From: Bacteroidaceae bacterium
GTDB lineage: Bacteria > Bacteroidota > Bacteroidia > Bacteroidales > Bacteroidaceae
Reading direction: 5' to 3'
DNA length: 10,280 nucleotides
Assembly: GCA_017466965.1 (NCBI GenBank)
Contig: JAFTTD010000061.1
Coordinates: 1 to 10,280 of the forward strand
Shown: in pieces, positions 1 to 5,891 of the stretch
How the letters are laid out: each line of letters begins with the position of its first letter
How positions within the stretch are numbered: position 1 is the stretch's first letter
Made by a program: the position numbers and the translations under genes
Notes under the pieces: model-generated
What the model was told of the DNA's origin: nothing
Databases searched by the model: none
What the model saw: the letters and a program-made list of their open reading frames with translations, nothing else

Positions 1-20
1 CGATAAACCTCAAAAAAGAC

Positions 21-44
21 AACTCAAAAACTAATAAACTCACT
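21..44 (+). repeat. AACTCAAA-type octamer array, three units
   Basis: Three in-phase 8-bp units, AACTCAAA, AACTAATA and AACTCACT, occupy 21-44. They belong to the AACTTAAA octamer family seen in the other intergenic regions of this window. The copies are degenerate and nothing further can be said of their role. Confidence 0.5.
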
Positions 45-101
45 TCGAGAGTCAAAAATCCCCACCTCTTAACTCTAAAAATTCTCTAACTGCGCTGATT
101 G

Positions 102-184
102 TTATAAACTTCAGTGAGATTTATATAAATTTCAGTGAGATTTATGTAAACTTCATTGAGATTTATGTAAAACTCAATGAAGTT
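102..184. repeat. 21-bp tandem repeat ending in a 12-bp inverted repeat
   Basis: Nearly four copies of a 21-bp unit, consensus TTATGTAAACTTCAGTGAGAT, run head to tail. They lie at 102-120 (two bases short), 121-141, 142-162 and 163-183, the last being the most diverged. Within it AACTTCATTGAG (149-160) and CTCAATGAAGTT (173-184) form a perfect 12-bp inverted repeat with a 12-nt spacer. The dyad arises where the last repeat copy diverges to become complementary to the third. It could be an operator for a dimeric regulator or an mRNA hairpin, but it has no T-tract and is not a typical intrinsic terminator. Confidence 0.75.
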
Positions 185-301
185 AGGAGATATTTGTTAG
201 GATGATTTGTTTTAGGAGCGCAGACAATTATTTGTTATTTAAACAAAAACAGTAAATTCGCGATGTGGAGAGGATATTAAAAATGAGGTTGGGAGGTAGG
301 C

Positions 302-333
302 AACTTAAAAACTTACAAACTTAAAAACTCACA
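302..333 (+). repeat. AACTTAAA octamer array, four units
   Basis: Four contiguous in-phase octamers, AACTTAAA, AACTTACA, AACTTAAA and AACTCACA, are followed by ATAAAAGGAGT. That tail also follows the ACCTTATA array at 5060-5078. The array reads on the same strand as the downstream gene but lies about 230 bp from its start. Confidence 0.8.
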
Positions 334-560
334 ATAAAAGGAGTCGTGCTTATTGCTTAAAAACGAAAGTTTTTCATTTTCTTTGCAAAAAACGTCCGCT
401 TAACGATAAAAATCTGTAACTTTAACGTCGAAGAGTATGGTGATGATGATTTTATTACATTGCTTTTATAGAGAAGAATTGTTTTTTCATTGTTATTCTG
501 TTGAGTTTCAGTGAAATATGTTTTGTTGTGTGTAAATCTTGCTTGTTTTAAATAAAATAT

Positions 561-1688
561 ATGAGAAATCAGACTTTGATAAAAATATCAAGTTATGAAG
601 TTGCTGATGGTGTGAGCGAGTATCACGTCGTGATTCGTGTTGCCGACCAGAAATTGATTTTTGCGGAACAGGTGGAGGCTGTTCTTGGCTCGTATGCAGA
701 ACTTGCTGAAGGTGAACTCAGGGGTGCTTGCGCTGTTTTCCAGCGTTTTTTCCTGAGTGACGCCGCTAATCAGGCAGACTATTTGCGTGCTAAGCTTAGG
801 GAATTTTCTGATTGTCCGCTGTCTGTGGTGGAGCAGCCTCCGTTGGACGGCACGAAGATTGCCTTGTGGGCTTACCTGCAGAAGGGGGTGGAAGCAAGGG
901 TTCTGCCGAACGGATTCATGGAGGTAAGGCATGGGGCGTATCGCCATCTGTGGATGTCGGGGGCTTCTGTCGAAGCCGGGGATTCGGAATGCCAGATGCG
1001 TGAGCTGTTCAATGACTACATGGCGCACCTTTCGGAACACGGATGCTGTCTGGCTGACAACTGTATCCGCACATGGCTCTTTGTGCAGAACGTGGACGTG
1101 AACTATGCGGGCGTGGTGAAGGCGCGCAATGAGGTGTTCGCCACTCAGAACCTGACAGCCAAGACTCACTTCATTGCAAGCACCGGCATTGCGGGCCGAC
1201 ATTCAAGTCCGAAGGTGCTGGTGCAGATGGACGCATACGCTGTGGATGGTGTGATGCCGGAGCAGATTCATTATCTGTATGCTCCTACTCATCTGAATCC
1301 TACATACGAATACGGGGTGAGCTTTGAACGTGGCACTTATGTGGATTATGGCGACCGCAGACAGGTGTTCATATCGGGGACTGCCAGCATTAACAACAAG
1401 GGCGAGATTGTCTATCCTGGCGATATTCGCAAACAGACGCTTCGGATGTGGGAGAATGTTGAGGCTCTGCTGAAAGAGGCTGAGTGTTCGTTCGAAAACG
1501 TAGGCCATATTCTGGTATATCTTCGTGACATTGCTGACTATGCTGTAGTGAGGGAGATGTTTGAGACTCGTTTCCCAGATATGCCAATTGTGTTCCTTAT
1601 GGCTCCGGTGTGCCGTCCGGGATGGCTGATTGAGATGGAGTGCATGGCGGTGAAGTCTGTTAATGACGAACGTTATCCGCTGTATTAA
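561..1688 (+). CDS. Rid-family (YjgF/UK114) protein with chorismatase-like N-terminal domain
   Basis: The 375-aa protein has two parts. Residues ~255-365 are a typical Rid/YjgF domain: ISGTAS at 271-276, GDIRKQT near 287-293, then ENVEALLKEA and the VGHILVYLRD stretch. They end in CRPGWLIEMECMAV, where R352 and E358/E360 sit at the positions of the conserved Rid Arg and Glu. Rid domains deaminate reactive enamine/imine intermediates, but the substrate here cannot be read from sequence. Residues 1-~235 are an extra domain, and the RTWLFVQNVDVNYAGVVKARNEVF region (170-193) resembles the FkbO/Hyg5 chorismatase fold, itself a YjgF relative. I cannot claim chorismate chemistry. The start at 561 follows an A-rich leader with no Shine-Dalgarno. 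The ccsBA-type gene begins 14 bp after its stop, so the two are probably co-transcribed. No signal peptide is seen, so it is likely cytoplasmic. Confidence 0.85.
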   Translation: MRNQTLIKISSYEVADGVSEYHVVIRVADQKLIFAEQVEAVLGSYAELAEGELRGACAVFQRFFLSDAANQADYLRAKLREFSDCPLSVVEQPPLDGTKIALWAYLQKGVEARVLPNGFMEVRHGAYRHLWMSGASVEAGDSECQMRELFNDYMAHLSEHGCCLADNCIRTWLFVQNVDVNYAGVVKARNEVFATQNLTAKTHFIASTGIAGRHSSPKVLVQMDAYAVDGVMPEQIHYLYAPTHLNPTYEYGVSFERGTYVDYGDRRQVFISGTASINNKGEIVYPGDIRKQTLRMWENVEALLKEAECSFENVGHILVYLRDIADYAVVREMFETRFPDMPIVFLMAPVCRPGWLIEMECMAVKSVNDERYPLY

Positions 1689-1702
1689 GAGCTGTTGTCT
1701 CA

Positions 1703-3745
1703 ATGAAAAGATTTGTCTGGTCGCTGTATATCATTTTAACTGCAACGCTGGCTGTCGCTACTCTGGCGGAACATTCACATGGAACGGCTTTCGTCAGTAA
1801 GCATATTTATCATAGTCCTGCCTTTTGCATAGGGTGGGGCTTGTTGGTTTTGTCTGCGCTGTATGTGTTCTGCAGAAGAAGAATGTGGCTGAATCTTCCT
1901 TCTTTGTTGCTGCATGTTTCATTTGTGGTCATATTGTCGGGTGCTTTGACATCTTTCCTTACCAGCGTGAAGGGCCATGTTCATTTACGGACGGGCATTC
2001 CTGTGGCGCAGTTTGTGGAACAGGAAACCAACTTGGTCAGGGATCTTCCTTTTTCCTTGACTCTGAATTCGTTTGATATAGTATATTATCCCGGAACGGA
2101 TGCTCCTTCAGATTATGTAAGCCGCATTGGTTGTACGCTTTTGGGGCATGAAGACACATTGAGCGCTGAAATCTCGATGAACAAGGTTTTCGACTGTAGG
2201 GGATACCGCTTCTACCAGTCTTCGTATGATGAAGACGGGAATGGAAGCTGGCTCAGTGTGAATTACGACCCTTGGGGGACGGCTGTCACTTATACTGGCT
2301 ATCTGATGCTGGCTCTGTCTATGCTCGCTGTGCTTTTCAGAAGGAGAGGGCATTTTCGCAGACTTCTTGGCCATCCACTGTTGAAGTCGGGGGGGATGTG
2401 CTTGTTGTTCATGCTGGCAAGTGGCGGTTTGCCGGCAACGGCTAAGAATCTTTATGTTATTCCTGAAGCAGAGGCTGACAGCCTGGGAAGAACCCAGGTG
2501 GTGTATAATGGCAGAGTGGCACCTTTCAATACTCTGGCAAGAGATTTTGTGAAGAAACTTTCAGGTAATGATTCTTTCGGAGGCTTGTCGGCTGAACAGA
2601 TTGTTGGCAGCTGGATGAAATGCCCTGAAGAATGGAAGAATGTTCCGATAATAAAGATAAAGAGTGCTGAACTTCGTGGTCTGTTGGGGATAGAGTCTTC
2701 CGCGTTTGCTCGCCTTGCAGATTTGGCAGATGGTGATCAGTATCTTTTGCGTGAGTTGCGGAAAAAAGACAAACAGAAGTCCGGCAAGCCTTCAGCGTTG
2801 GAAAAAGCTATTTTGGAAACGGATGAGAAGGTGGCTCTGGTCTTGATGCTTTGCAATGGCGCACTGGTGAAGCCTCTGCCCGCTGACGGAAGTGCAAAGC
2901 CCCTTTCTGAGGCTGAAATAAATGCTGAACTGCTATACAACAGTATCCCTTTCAGCAAAATTCTTTTTATGTTCAACCTTGCTTTTGGATTCATGTCGTT
3001 TGGCTGTTTGCTGTGGAGCGCTTTGCGTAAGCGTCAGATGACTGTGTCTGTCATGAGCAAATGGAGAAGGTGGTGTCTTGTGGCATTGGTGGCTTCCTTG
3101 CTTTTCCATGCGTTTGGATATGGTCTGCGCTGGTATATAGGCGGGCGTATTCCGTTGAGCAACGGTTATGAGACAATGCAGTTCATGGCTCTGTGCGTTC
3201 TGGTTCTGTCATTTATGCTTCGCAACCGTTTTTCATTTGTTGTTCCATTCGGATTTTTGCTTTCGGGCTTCGCTCTTCTGGTTTCATACCTGGGGCAGAT
3301 GAATCCTCAGATAACTCCGCTCATGCCTGTGCTGGTGTCGCCGTGGCTCAGCTCCCATGTGTCGTTCATCATGGTGTCGTATGCCTTGTTCGCATTCATT
3401 TGGCTTAACGGTTTGTTGGGCATGTGCGTGCCGCGTGAAGCTGAACGACTGATGCTGTTCAGCCGACTGCTGCTGTATCCGGCAGTATTTTTCCTGGGAG
3501 CAGGAATATTCATAGGTGCTGTGTGGGCGAATGTTTCCTGGGGCAGATATTGGGCATGGGACCCTAAAGAAGTCTGGGCGCTGGTTACATTCATGATTTA
3601 CGCTCTCCCTTTTCATGCCGACACAATTTCATGGCTGCGCAACCCGAAATTCTTTCATCTGTATATGCTTGCAGCATTCTTAACAGTGCTGATGACCTAT
3701 TTCGGAGTGAATTATCTTTTGGGCGGAATGCATAGCTATGCGTGA
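1703..3745 (+). CDS. ccsBA: Cytochrome c biogenesis protein, ResB-CcsA fusion (system II, CcsBA type)
   Basis: This 680-aa membrane protein exports heme and attaches it to apocytochromes c in system II maturation. Residues 1-~225 are ResB-like, with helices near 5-22, 38-56, 63-85 and 195-213 and a periplasmic loop between the last two. A further helix (229-246) and a periplasmic segment (~250-415) follow. The C-terminal CcsA part has the SNGYETM motif (486-492) and the tryptophan-rich WWD heme-handling motif at 608-625 (W608, W613, W617, W619, D620, W625). H71 and H638 (membrane) and H552 and H677 (periplasmic) match the four heme-ligating histidines described for CcsBA proteins. The H638-H677 spacing of 39 fits the known pattern as I recall it. 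All key residues are present, so it is probably active. No CxxCH cytochrome gene lies in the window, so its client is elsewhere. The Rid-family gene ends 14 bp upstream, suggesting one operon. Confidence 0.93.
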   Translation: MKRFVWSLYIILTATLAVATLAEHSHGTAFVSKHIYHSPAFCIGWGLLVLSALYVFCRRRMWLNLPSLLLHVSFVVILSGALTSFLTSVKGHVHLRTGIPVAQFVEQETNLVRDLPFSLTLNSFDIVYYPGTDAPSDYVSRIGCTLLGHEDTLSAEISMNKVFDCRGYRFYQSSYDEDGNGSWLSVNYDPWGTAVTYTGYLMLALSMLAVLFRRRGHFRRLLGHPLLKSGGMCLLFMLASGGLPATAKNLYVIPEAEADSLGRTQVVYNGRVAPFNTLARDFVKKLSGNDSFGGLSAEQIVGSWMKCPEEWKNVPIIKIKSAELRGLLGIESSAFARLADLADGDQYLLRELRKKDKQKSGKPSALEKAILETDEKVALVLMLCNGALVKPLPADGSAKPLSEAEINAELLYNSIPFSKILFMFNLAFGFMSFGCLLWSALRKRQMTVSVMSKWRRWCLVALVASLLFHAFGYGLRWYIGGRIPLSNGYETMQFMALCVLVLSFMLRNRFSFVVPFGFLLSGFALLVSYLGQMNPQITPLMPVLVSPWLSSHVSFIMVSYALFAFIWLNGLLGMCVPREAERLMLFSRLLLYPAVFFLGAGIFIGAVWANVSWGRYWAWDPKEVWALVTFMIYALPFHADTISWLRNPKFFHLYMLAAFLTVLMTYFGVNYLLGGMHSYA

Positions 3746-3749
3746 GTAT

Positions 3750-3825
3750 GGAGTTGAGGAGTTAAGACAATACCATTGGATGTTCTCATTGCGAATTCAA
3801 AAACTTACAAACTTAAAGATTCAAA
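3750..3825 (+). repeat. Dispersed octamer repeat, copy A
   Basis: Two in-phase GGAGTT units (3750-3765) run in register into the core GACAATAC (3766-3773) and CATTGGAT (3774-3781). The right arm of the core is degenerate here (GTTCTCATTGCG). In-phase AATTCAAA, AACTTACA, AACTTAAA and GATTCAAA (3794-3825) follow. The copy begins 5 bp after the ccsBA stop and ends about 28 bp before the -7 box of the next gene. The ACCTTATA block found in other copies is missing. Confidence 0.75.
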
Positions 3826-3852
3826 TACACACTCACTTTCGTTTCTTTGTTG

Positions 3853-3860
3853 TATCTTTG
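3853..3860 (+). promoter_or_regulatory. Bacteroidetes -7 promoter box TATCTTTG
   Basis: TATCTTTG matches the Bacteroidetes housekeeping sigma -7 consensus TAnnTTTG exactly and is followed by C, as is common in Bacteroidales. I see no clear -33 element. The ATG at 3869 starts 9 nt after the final G, so the transcript would have a leader of only a few bases or none. The box supports 3869 as the start and gives this gene a promoter separate from ccsBA. Confidence 0.65.
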
Positions 3861-3868
3861 CTGTAGAT

Positions 3869-4849
3869 ATGATTAGCAATATTCAGAAAGCGGTGATTAA
3901 TAGCAAGTTGTCTCTGCCGTTCGCAGGTGTGCTTGCTTTCGTGTGCTGGTGGTTGAACGCCGACATGGGGACTGGTTATGTCGTGACTAATGAGGGATAC
4001 GGGTGGTTGTGGAGCATTGTTCCTTCTGAACTCATTACAGGTTGGACTGGTTTAGGTATTGGCGCTTTGATGTCTGCTGTCGCAGTGTATCTGCTTATGG
4101 AACTGAATAATGCAAATGTGTTGTTGCGTGCCGGCTCTCGTATGATGGGGTTGTTGCTTACGGTTTTCTTTGCTGTCTCTTTTTCAGTTCATGTCTTTAG
4201 TGTCGGACATATTGTGGGCGTGCTTGCTTTGTTAGCTTATTTCTTTTTGTTCGCATCTTATCAGAATGGTGGGCGTGGCTTTGTATATGTTGAGTTCATG
4301 TGCATTTCTCTTGCTACGTTGTTCTTCCCTGCATTTATCTTTCTTGTGCCTTTATATTGGGTGGCATTGGCTATGATACGATCGTTCGACATGAAGAGTC
4401 TTTGTGCGTCTGTACTTGGTTTGTTGACTCCATATTGGTTTGTTGTGTGCTATGCTGTATTGGCTGAAAGGCTTGATGTGTTTTCAGAACATATAGGTAT
4501 GCTTATGGAGTTTGAATTGTTTGACTATTCATCGTTGTCACTTCATCAGATTATTGTTGTGGCGTTGGCATTGGTGATGTTTGTTGCGGGTGGCATAGAG
4601 TTTCGTGTTCACAGTTTTCTTGACAAGACACGAATAAGGATACTGTATGACACCGTTCTCATTCTTGGCAGTGGCGGTTTTGTACTTTTGGCGTTTTTGC
4701 CTGGTTACTATTCTGCTTTGCTACCGTTTATACTTGTTAATGCCTCTATTGTTTCGGGGCATCATTTGGCACAATGTTTCGGTAAAGTAATGAATGTTTA
4801 CACTATACTCCTTATACTTGTATTCGTGCTATTGGGAATTGGAGGATAG
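3869..4849 (+). CDS. Polytopic membrane protein of unknown function
   Basis: I do not recognise this 326-aa protein with confidence. It is strongly hydrophobic, with about ten likely membrane helices, near residues 14-30, 58-77, 92-111, 113-131, 141-158, 159-171, 177-198, 225-242, 258-277 and 308-324, plus a weaker one at 281-296. The N-terminus MISNIQKAVINSK is short and basic and probably cytoplasmic. Length and style recall Bacteroidetes-specific uncharacterised families such as DUF6427, but that is only a suggestion. I chose ATG 3869. The open frame extends upstream to a TTG at 3776, but those 31 codons lie in the dispersed repeat and in the promoter. The next in-frame Met (residue 33) would remove the first helix. 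No catalytic motif is visible. It is probably transcribed from the -7 box at 3853. Base composition is slightly more T-rich than its neighbours, as expected for a membrane protein. Confidence 0.75.
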   Translation: MISNIQKAVINSKLSLPFAGVLAFVCWWLNADMGTGYVVTNEGYGWLWSIVPSELITGWTGLGIGALMSAVAVYLLMELNNANVLLRAGSRMMGLLLTVFFAVSFSVHVFSVGHIVGVLALLAYFFLFASYQNGGRGFVYVEFMCISLATLFFPAFIFLVPLYWVALAMIRSFDMKSLCASVLGLLTPYWFVVCYAVLAERLDVFSEHIGMLMEFELFDYSSLSLHQIIVVALALVMFVAGGIEFRVHSFLDKTRIRILYDTVLILGSGGFVLLAFLPGYYSALLPFILVNASIVSGHHLAQCFGKVMNVYTILLILVFVLLGIGG

Positions 4850-4933
4850 GGAGTTGTGGAGAAAAGTAGTTAAGAAGTTAAAGTAGTTAGAGGAGGAAGT
4901 AAAAGAAGAAGTTAAAAGAAGGAGTTAAAAAGG

Positions 4934-4957
4934 GACGAATCCATTGGGTGTTATTGC
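4934..4957 (+). repeat. Dispersed repeat core, degenerate copy
   Basis: GACGAATC, CATTGGGT and GTTATTGC align with the core GACAATAC-N8-GTATTGCC of the complete copy 70 bp downstream. The dyad is damaged on both sides. With the copy at 4971-5067 it forms a tandem pair between the same two genes. Confidence 0.55.
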
Positions 4958-4970
4958 TTAACTTATATAA

Positions 4971-5067
4971 GGAGTTCTGAAGTTAAGGAGTTGAGGAGTT
5001 CAGACAATACCATGGGAGGTATTGCCTACCTTATAACCTTAAAACATAACAACCTTATAACCTCATA
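4971..5067 (+). repeat. Dispersed octamer repeat, complete copy B
   Basis: This is the clearest copy. Four in-phase octamers, GGAGTTCT, GAAGTTAA, GGAGTTGA and GGAGTTCA (4971-5002), run in register into GACAATAC (5003-5010), an 8-bp spacer and GTATTGCC (5019-5026). After one T come five in-phase units, ACCTTATA, ACCTTAAA, ACATAACA, ACCTTATA and ACCTCATA (5028-5067). CAATACC (5005-5011) and GGTATTG (5018-5024) form a perfect 7-bp dyad around a 6-nt loop. No open reading frame is associated, and there is no T-tract to make it an intrinsic terminator. Confidence 0.85.
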
Positions 5068-5102
5068 ATAAAAGGAGTTAAGTTTTTAATTATGGCATTG
5101 CT

Positions 5103-5142
5103 AACTTGCAAACTTAAAAACTCAAAAACTTAAGAACTAAAA
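5103..5142 (+). repeat. AACTTAAA octamer array ending 3 nt before the yqaA start codon
   Basis: Five contiguous in-phase octamers, AACTTGCA, AACTTAAA, AACTCAAA, AACTTAAG and AACTAAAA, end at 5142. TGT follows, and then the ATG at 5146. There is no Shine-Dalgarno, so the array is the whole proximal leader of the next gene. The same arrangement on the other strand precedes uppP. Confidence 0.88.
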
Positions 5143-5145
5143 TGT

Positions 5146-5601
5146 ATGGAAACTTTGAATGAATTTTTTATTGAATATGGTTATTGGGGCATGGGGTTAG
5201 CCGCTTTCCTTGCAGGCACATTTTTCCCTTTCAGCAGTGAGGCTGTGATGGCTGCTTTGCTTGCCACTACGGGCATGGATGTGAACACAACTGTAGCAAG
5301 TGCTACTATAGGTAATGTTGCTGGTTCAATGGTGAACTATTATATTGGTTCGTTTGCAGACCCAAAGAAGATATGTAAATGGTTCAGGCTGAAGGAGAAC
5401 AGGCTGGTGAAGGCGCAAAGGTATGTTGAAAAGCATGGCTCTTGGATGGGCTTTTTTGCTTTTCTCCCTATTCTTGGCACTGCCATATCATTGGCGTTAG
5501 GTATGCTGCGCGCTAATGTGTGGGGAGTGCTCGTTTCTACTTTTATAGGTAAGTTCATAAGGTATGTGATGGTTGCATATTCTGTTGCTGCACTTACGTG
5601 A
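5146..5601 (+). CDS. yqaA: YqaA/DedA-family (VTT domain) membrane protein
   Basis: This 151-aa inner-membrane protein is close to the usual length of YqaA (about 140 residues). The family belongs to the DedA/VTT superfamily, whose better known members are implicated in lipid flipping and membrane homeostasis. The role of YqaA itself is not established. Visible features are the N-terminal re-entrant-like segment with FFPFSSEAVMAALLA (residues ~27-41), the glycine-rich ATIGNVAGSMVNYYIGSF (~52-69), a charged cytoplasmic stretch with RLKENRLVKAQRYVEKHG (~81-98), and the FLPILGTAISLALGML and FIGKFIRYVMVA segments typical of the family. ATG 5146 is chosen because METLNEFF leads directly into the domain; an ATG at 5142 is out of frame. 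Its leader is made of AACTTAAA octamers. It is monocistronic as far as can be seen, with repeat-rich gaps of about 290 bp on both sides. Confidence 0.85.
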   Translation: METLNEFFIEYGYWGMGLAAFLAGTFFPFSSEAVMAALLATTGMDVNTTVASATIGNVAGSMVNYYIGSFADPKKICKWFRLKENRLVKAQRYVEKHGSWMGFFAFLPILGTAISLALGMLRANVWGVLVSTFIGKFIRYVMVAYSVAALT

Positions 5602-5645
5602 TTGTAGGGGAAGTAAGGAGTTAAGGAGCTTAATTATGAATTCAG

Positions 5646-5663
5646 AATTATGAATTATGATAG
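5646..5663 (+). repeat. 18-bp direct repeat, left copy (ATTATGA heptamers)
   Basis: AATTATGAATTATGATAG is repeated exactly at 5794-5811. It is the end of a heptamer run, ATTATGA, ATTCAGA, ATTATGA, ATTATGA (5633-5660). The two 18-mers bracket the dispersed repeat copy C. Confidence 0.8.
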
Positions 5664-5666
5664 CAT

Positions 5667-5757
5667 ACCTTATAACCTCACAACCTTATAACCTTTAAAA
5701 GGGAGTTCAGAAGTTCAGGAGTTGAGGAGTTCAGACAATACCACATAACGTATTGCC
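5667..5757 (+). repeat. Dispersed octamer repeat, copy C
   Basis: ACCTTATA, ACCTCACA and ACCTTATA (5667-5690) lie before in-phase GGAGTTCA, GAAGTTCA, GGAGTTGA and GGAGTTCA (5702-5733). These continue in register into GACAATAC (5734-5741), an 8-bp spacer and GTATTGCC (5750-5757). CAATAC (5736-5741) and GTATTG (5750-5755) pair perfectly. The spacer CACATAAC differs from the CATTGG/CATGGG of the other copies, so the arms are better conserved than the loop. Degenerate TTTATAAC-type units follow to about 5790. Confidence 0.82.
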
Positions 5758-5793
5758 TACTTTATAACATTAAAACATTATGACCTCATAATA

Positions 5794-5811
5794 AATTATG
5801 AATTATGATAG
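5794..5811 (+). repeat. 18-bp direct repeat, right copy (ATTATGA heptamers)
   Basis: This is an exact copy of AATTATGAATTATGATAG at 5646-5663, about 130 bp away, on the other side of the dispersed repeat copy C. Confidence 0.8.
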
Positions 5812-5891
5812 TAACTATTTACTCGTTTCTGAATGATATTCCTTGTTGTTTGGTTCTGTTGAAATGAGTGATGTGGTTAAGAGAATTAAAT

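Larger units (their letters stand above)
1..560. other. AT-rich intergenic region upstream of the Rid-family gene
   Basis: I see no convincing gene in this stretch. It holds in-phase octamer units of the AACTCAAA type (21-44), a 21-bp tandem repeat with an inverted repeat (102-184), a run resembling a worn copy of the dispersed repeat core (GGAGCGCAGACAAT at 215-228), an in-phase AACTTAAA array (302-333), and a short GAAA-loop hairpin followed by a promoter-like TTTCTTTGC (359-386). I found no exact TAnnTTTG box near the gene start at 561, so its promoter is not located with confidence. The gene before position 1 is not visible. Confidence 0.7.
4850..5145. other. Repeat-filled intergenic region before yqaA
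   Basis: There is no gene here. The region is almost entirely low-complexity repeats. It holds a purine-rich + strand tract with AGTTA-type units (about 4855-4933), a degenerate copy of the dispersed core (4934-4957), a full copy (4971-5067) and an AACTTAAA array that runs to the next start codon (5103-5142). No exact TAnnTTTG box was found, so the promoter of the next gene is not identified. Confidence 0.75.
5602..5891. other. Repeat-filled intergenic region before tatD
   Basis: There is no gene. From left to right it holds GGAGTTAA-like units (about 5614-5630), ATTATGA heptamers, three in-phase ACCTTATA-type units (5667-5690), a dispersed repeat copy with four GGAGTT units and the core (5702-5757), degenerate ACCTTA-type units, and ATTATGA heptamers again. 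The last ~80 bp before the next gene carry no repeat. I found no exact TAnnTTTG box there. Confidence 0.7.

Noticed and set aside
588..1703. Long antisense reading frames of 204 and 166 aa opposite the Rid gene
   Set aside because: They mirror a well-supported coding region, are rich in His, Arg and Ser as shadow frames are, and show no family features.
3776..3868. Upstream TTG start adding 31 residues to the membrane protein
   Set aside because: These codons lie in the dispersed repeat and across the -7 box, and encode no hydrophobic or family-like N-terminus. ATG 3869 is better.
5003..5026. Dyad core of the dispersed repeat as a rho-independent terminator
   Set aside because: The stem is only 7 bp and moderately AT-rich, and no T-tract follows on either strand.
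4855..5142. CRISPR array suggested by many short regular repeats
   Set aside because: The repeats are contiguous 8-bp units without unique spacers of constant length, and there are no cas genes.
5664..5793. Insertion sequence between the 18-bp direct repeats
   Set aside because: The 130-bp segment has no transposase and no terminal inverted repeats, so a classic IS is not supported.
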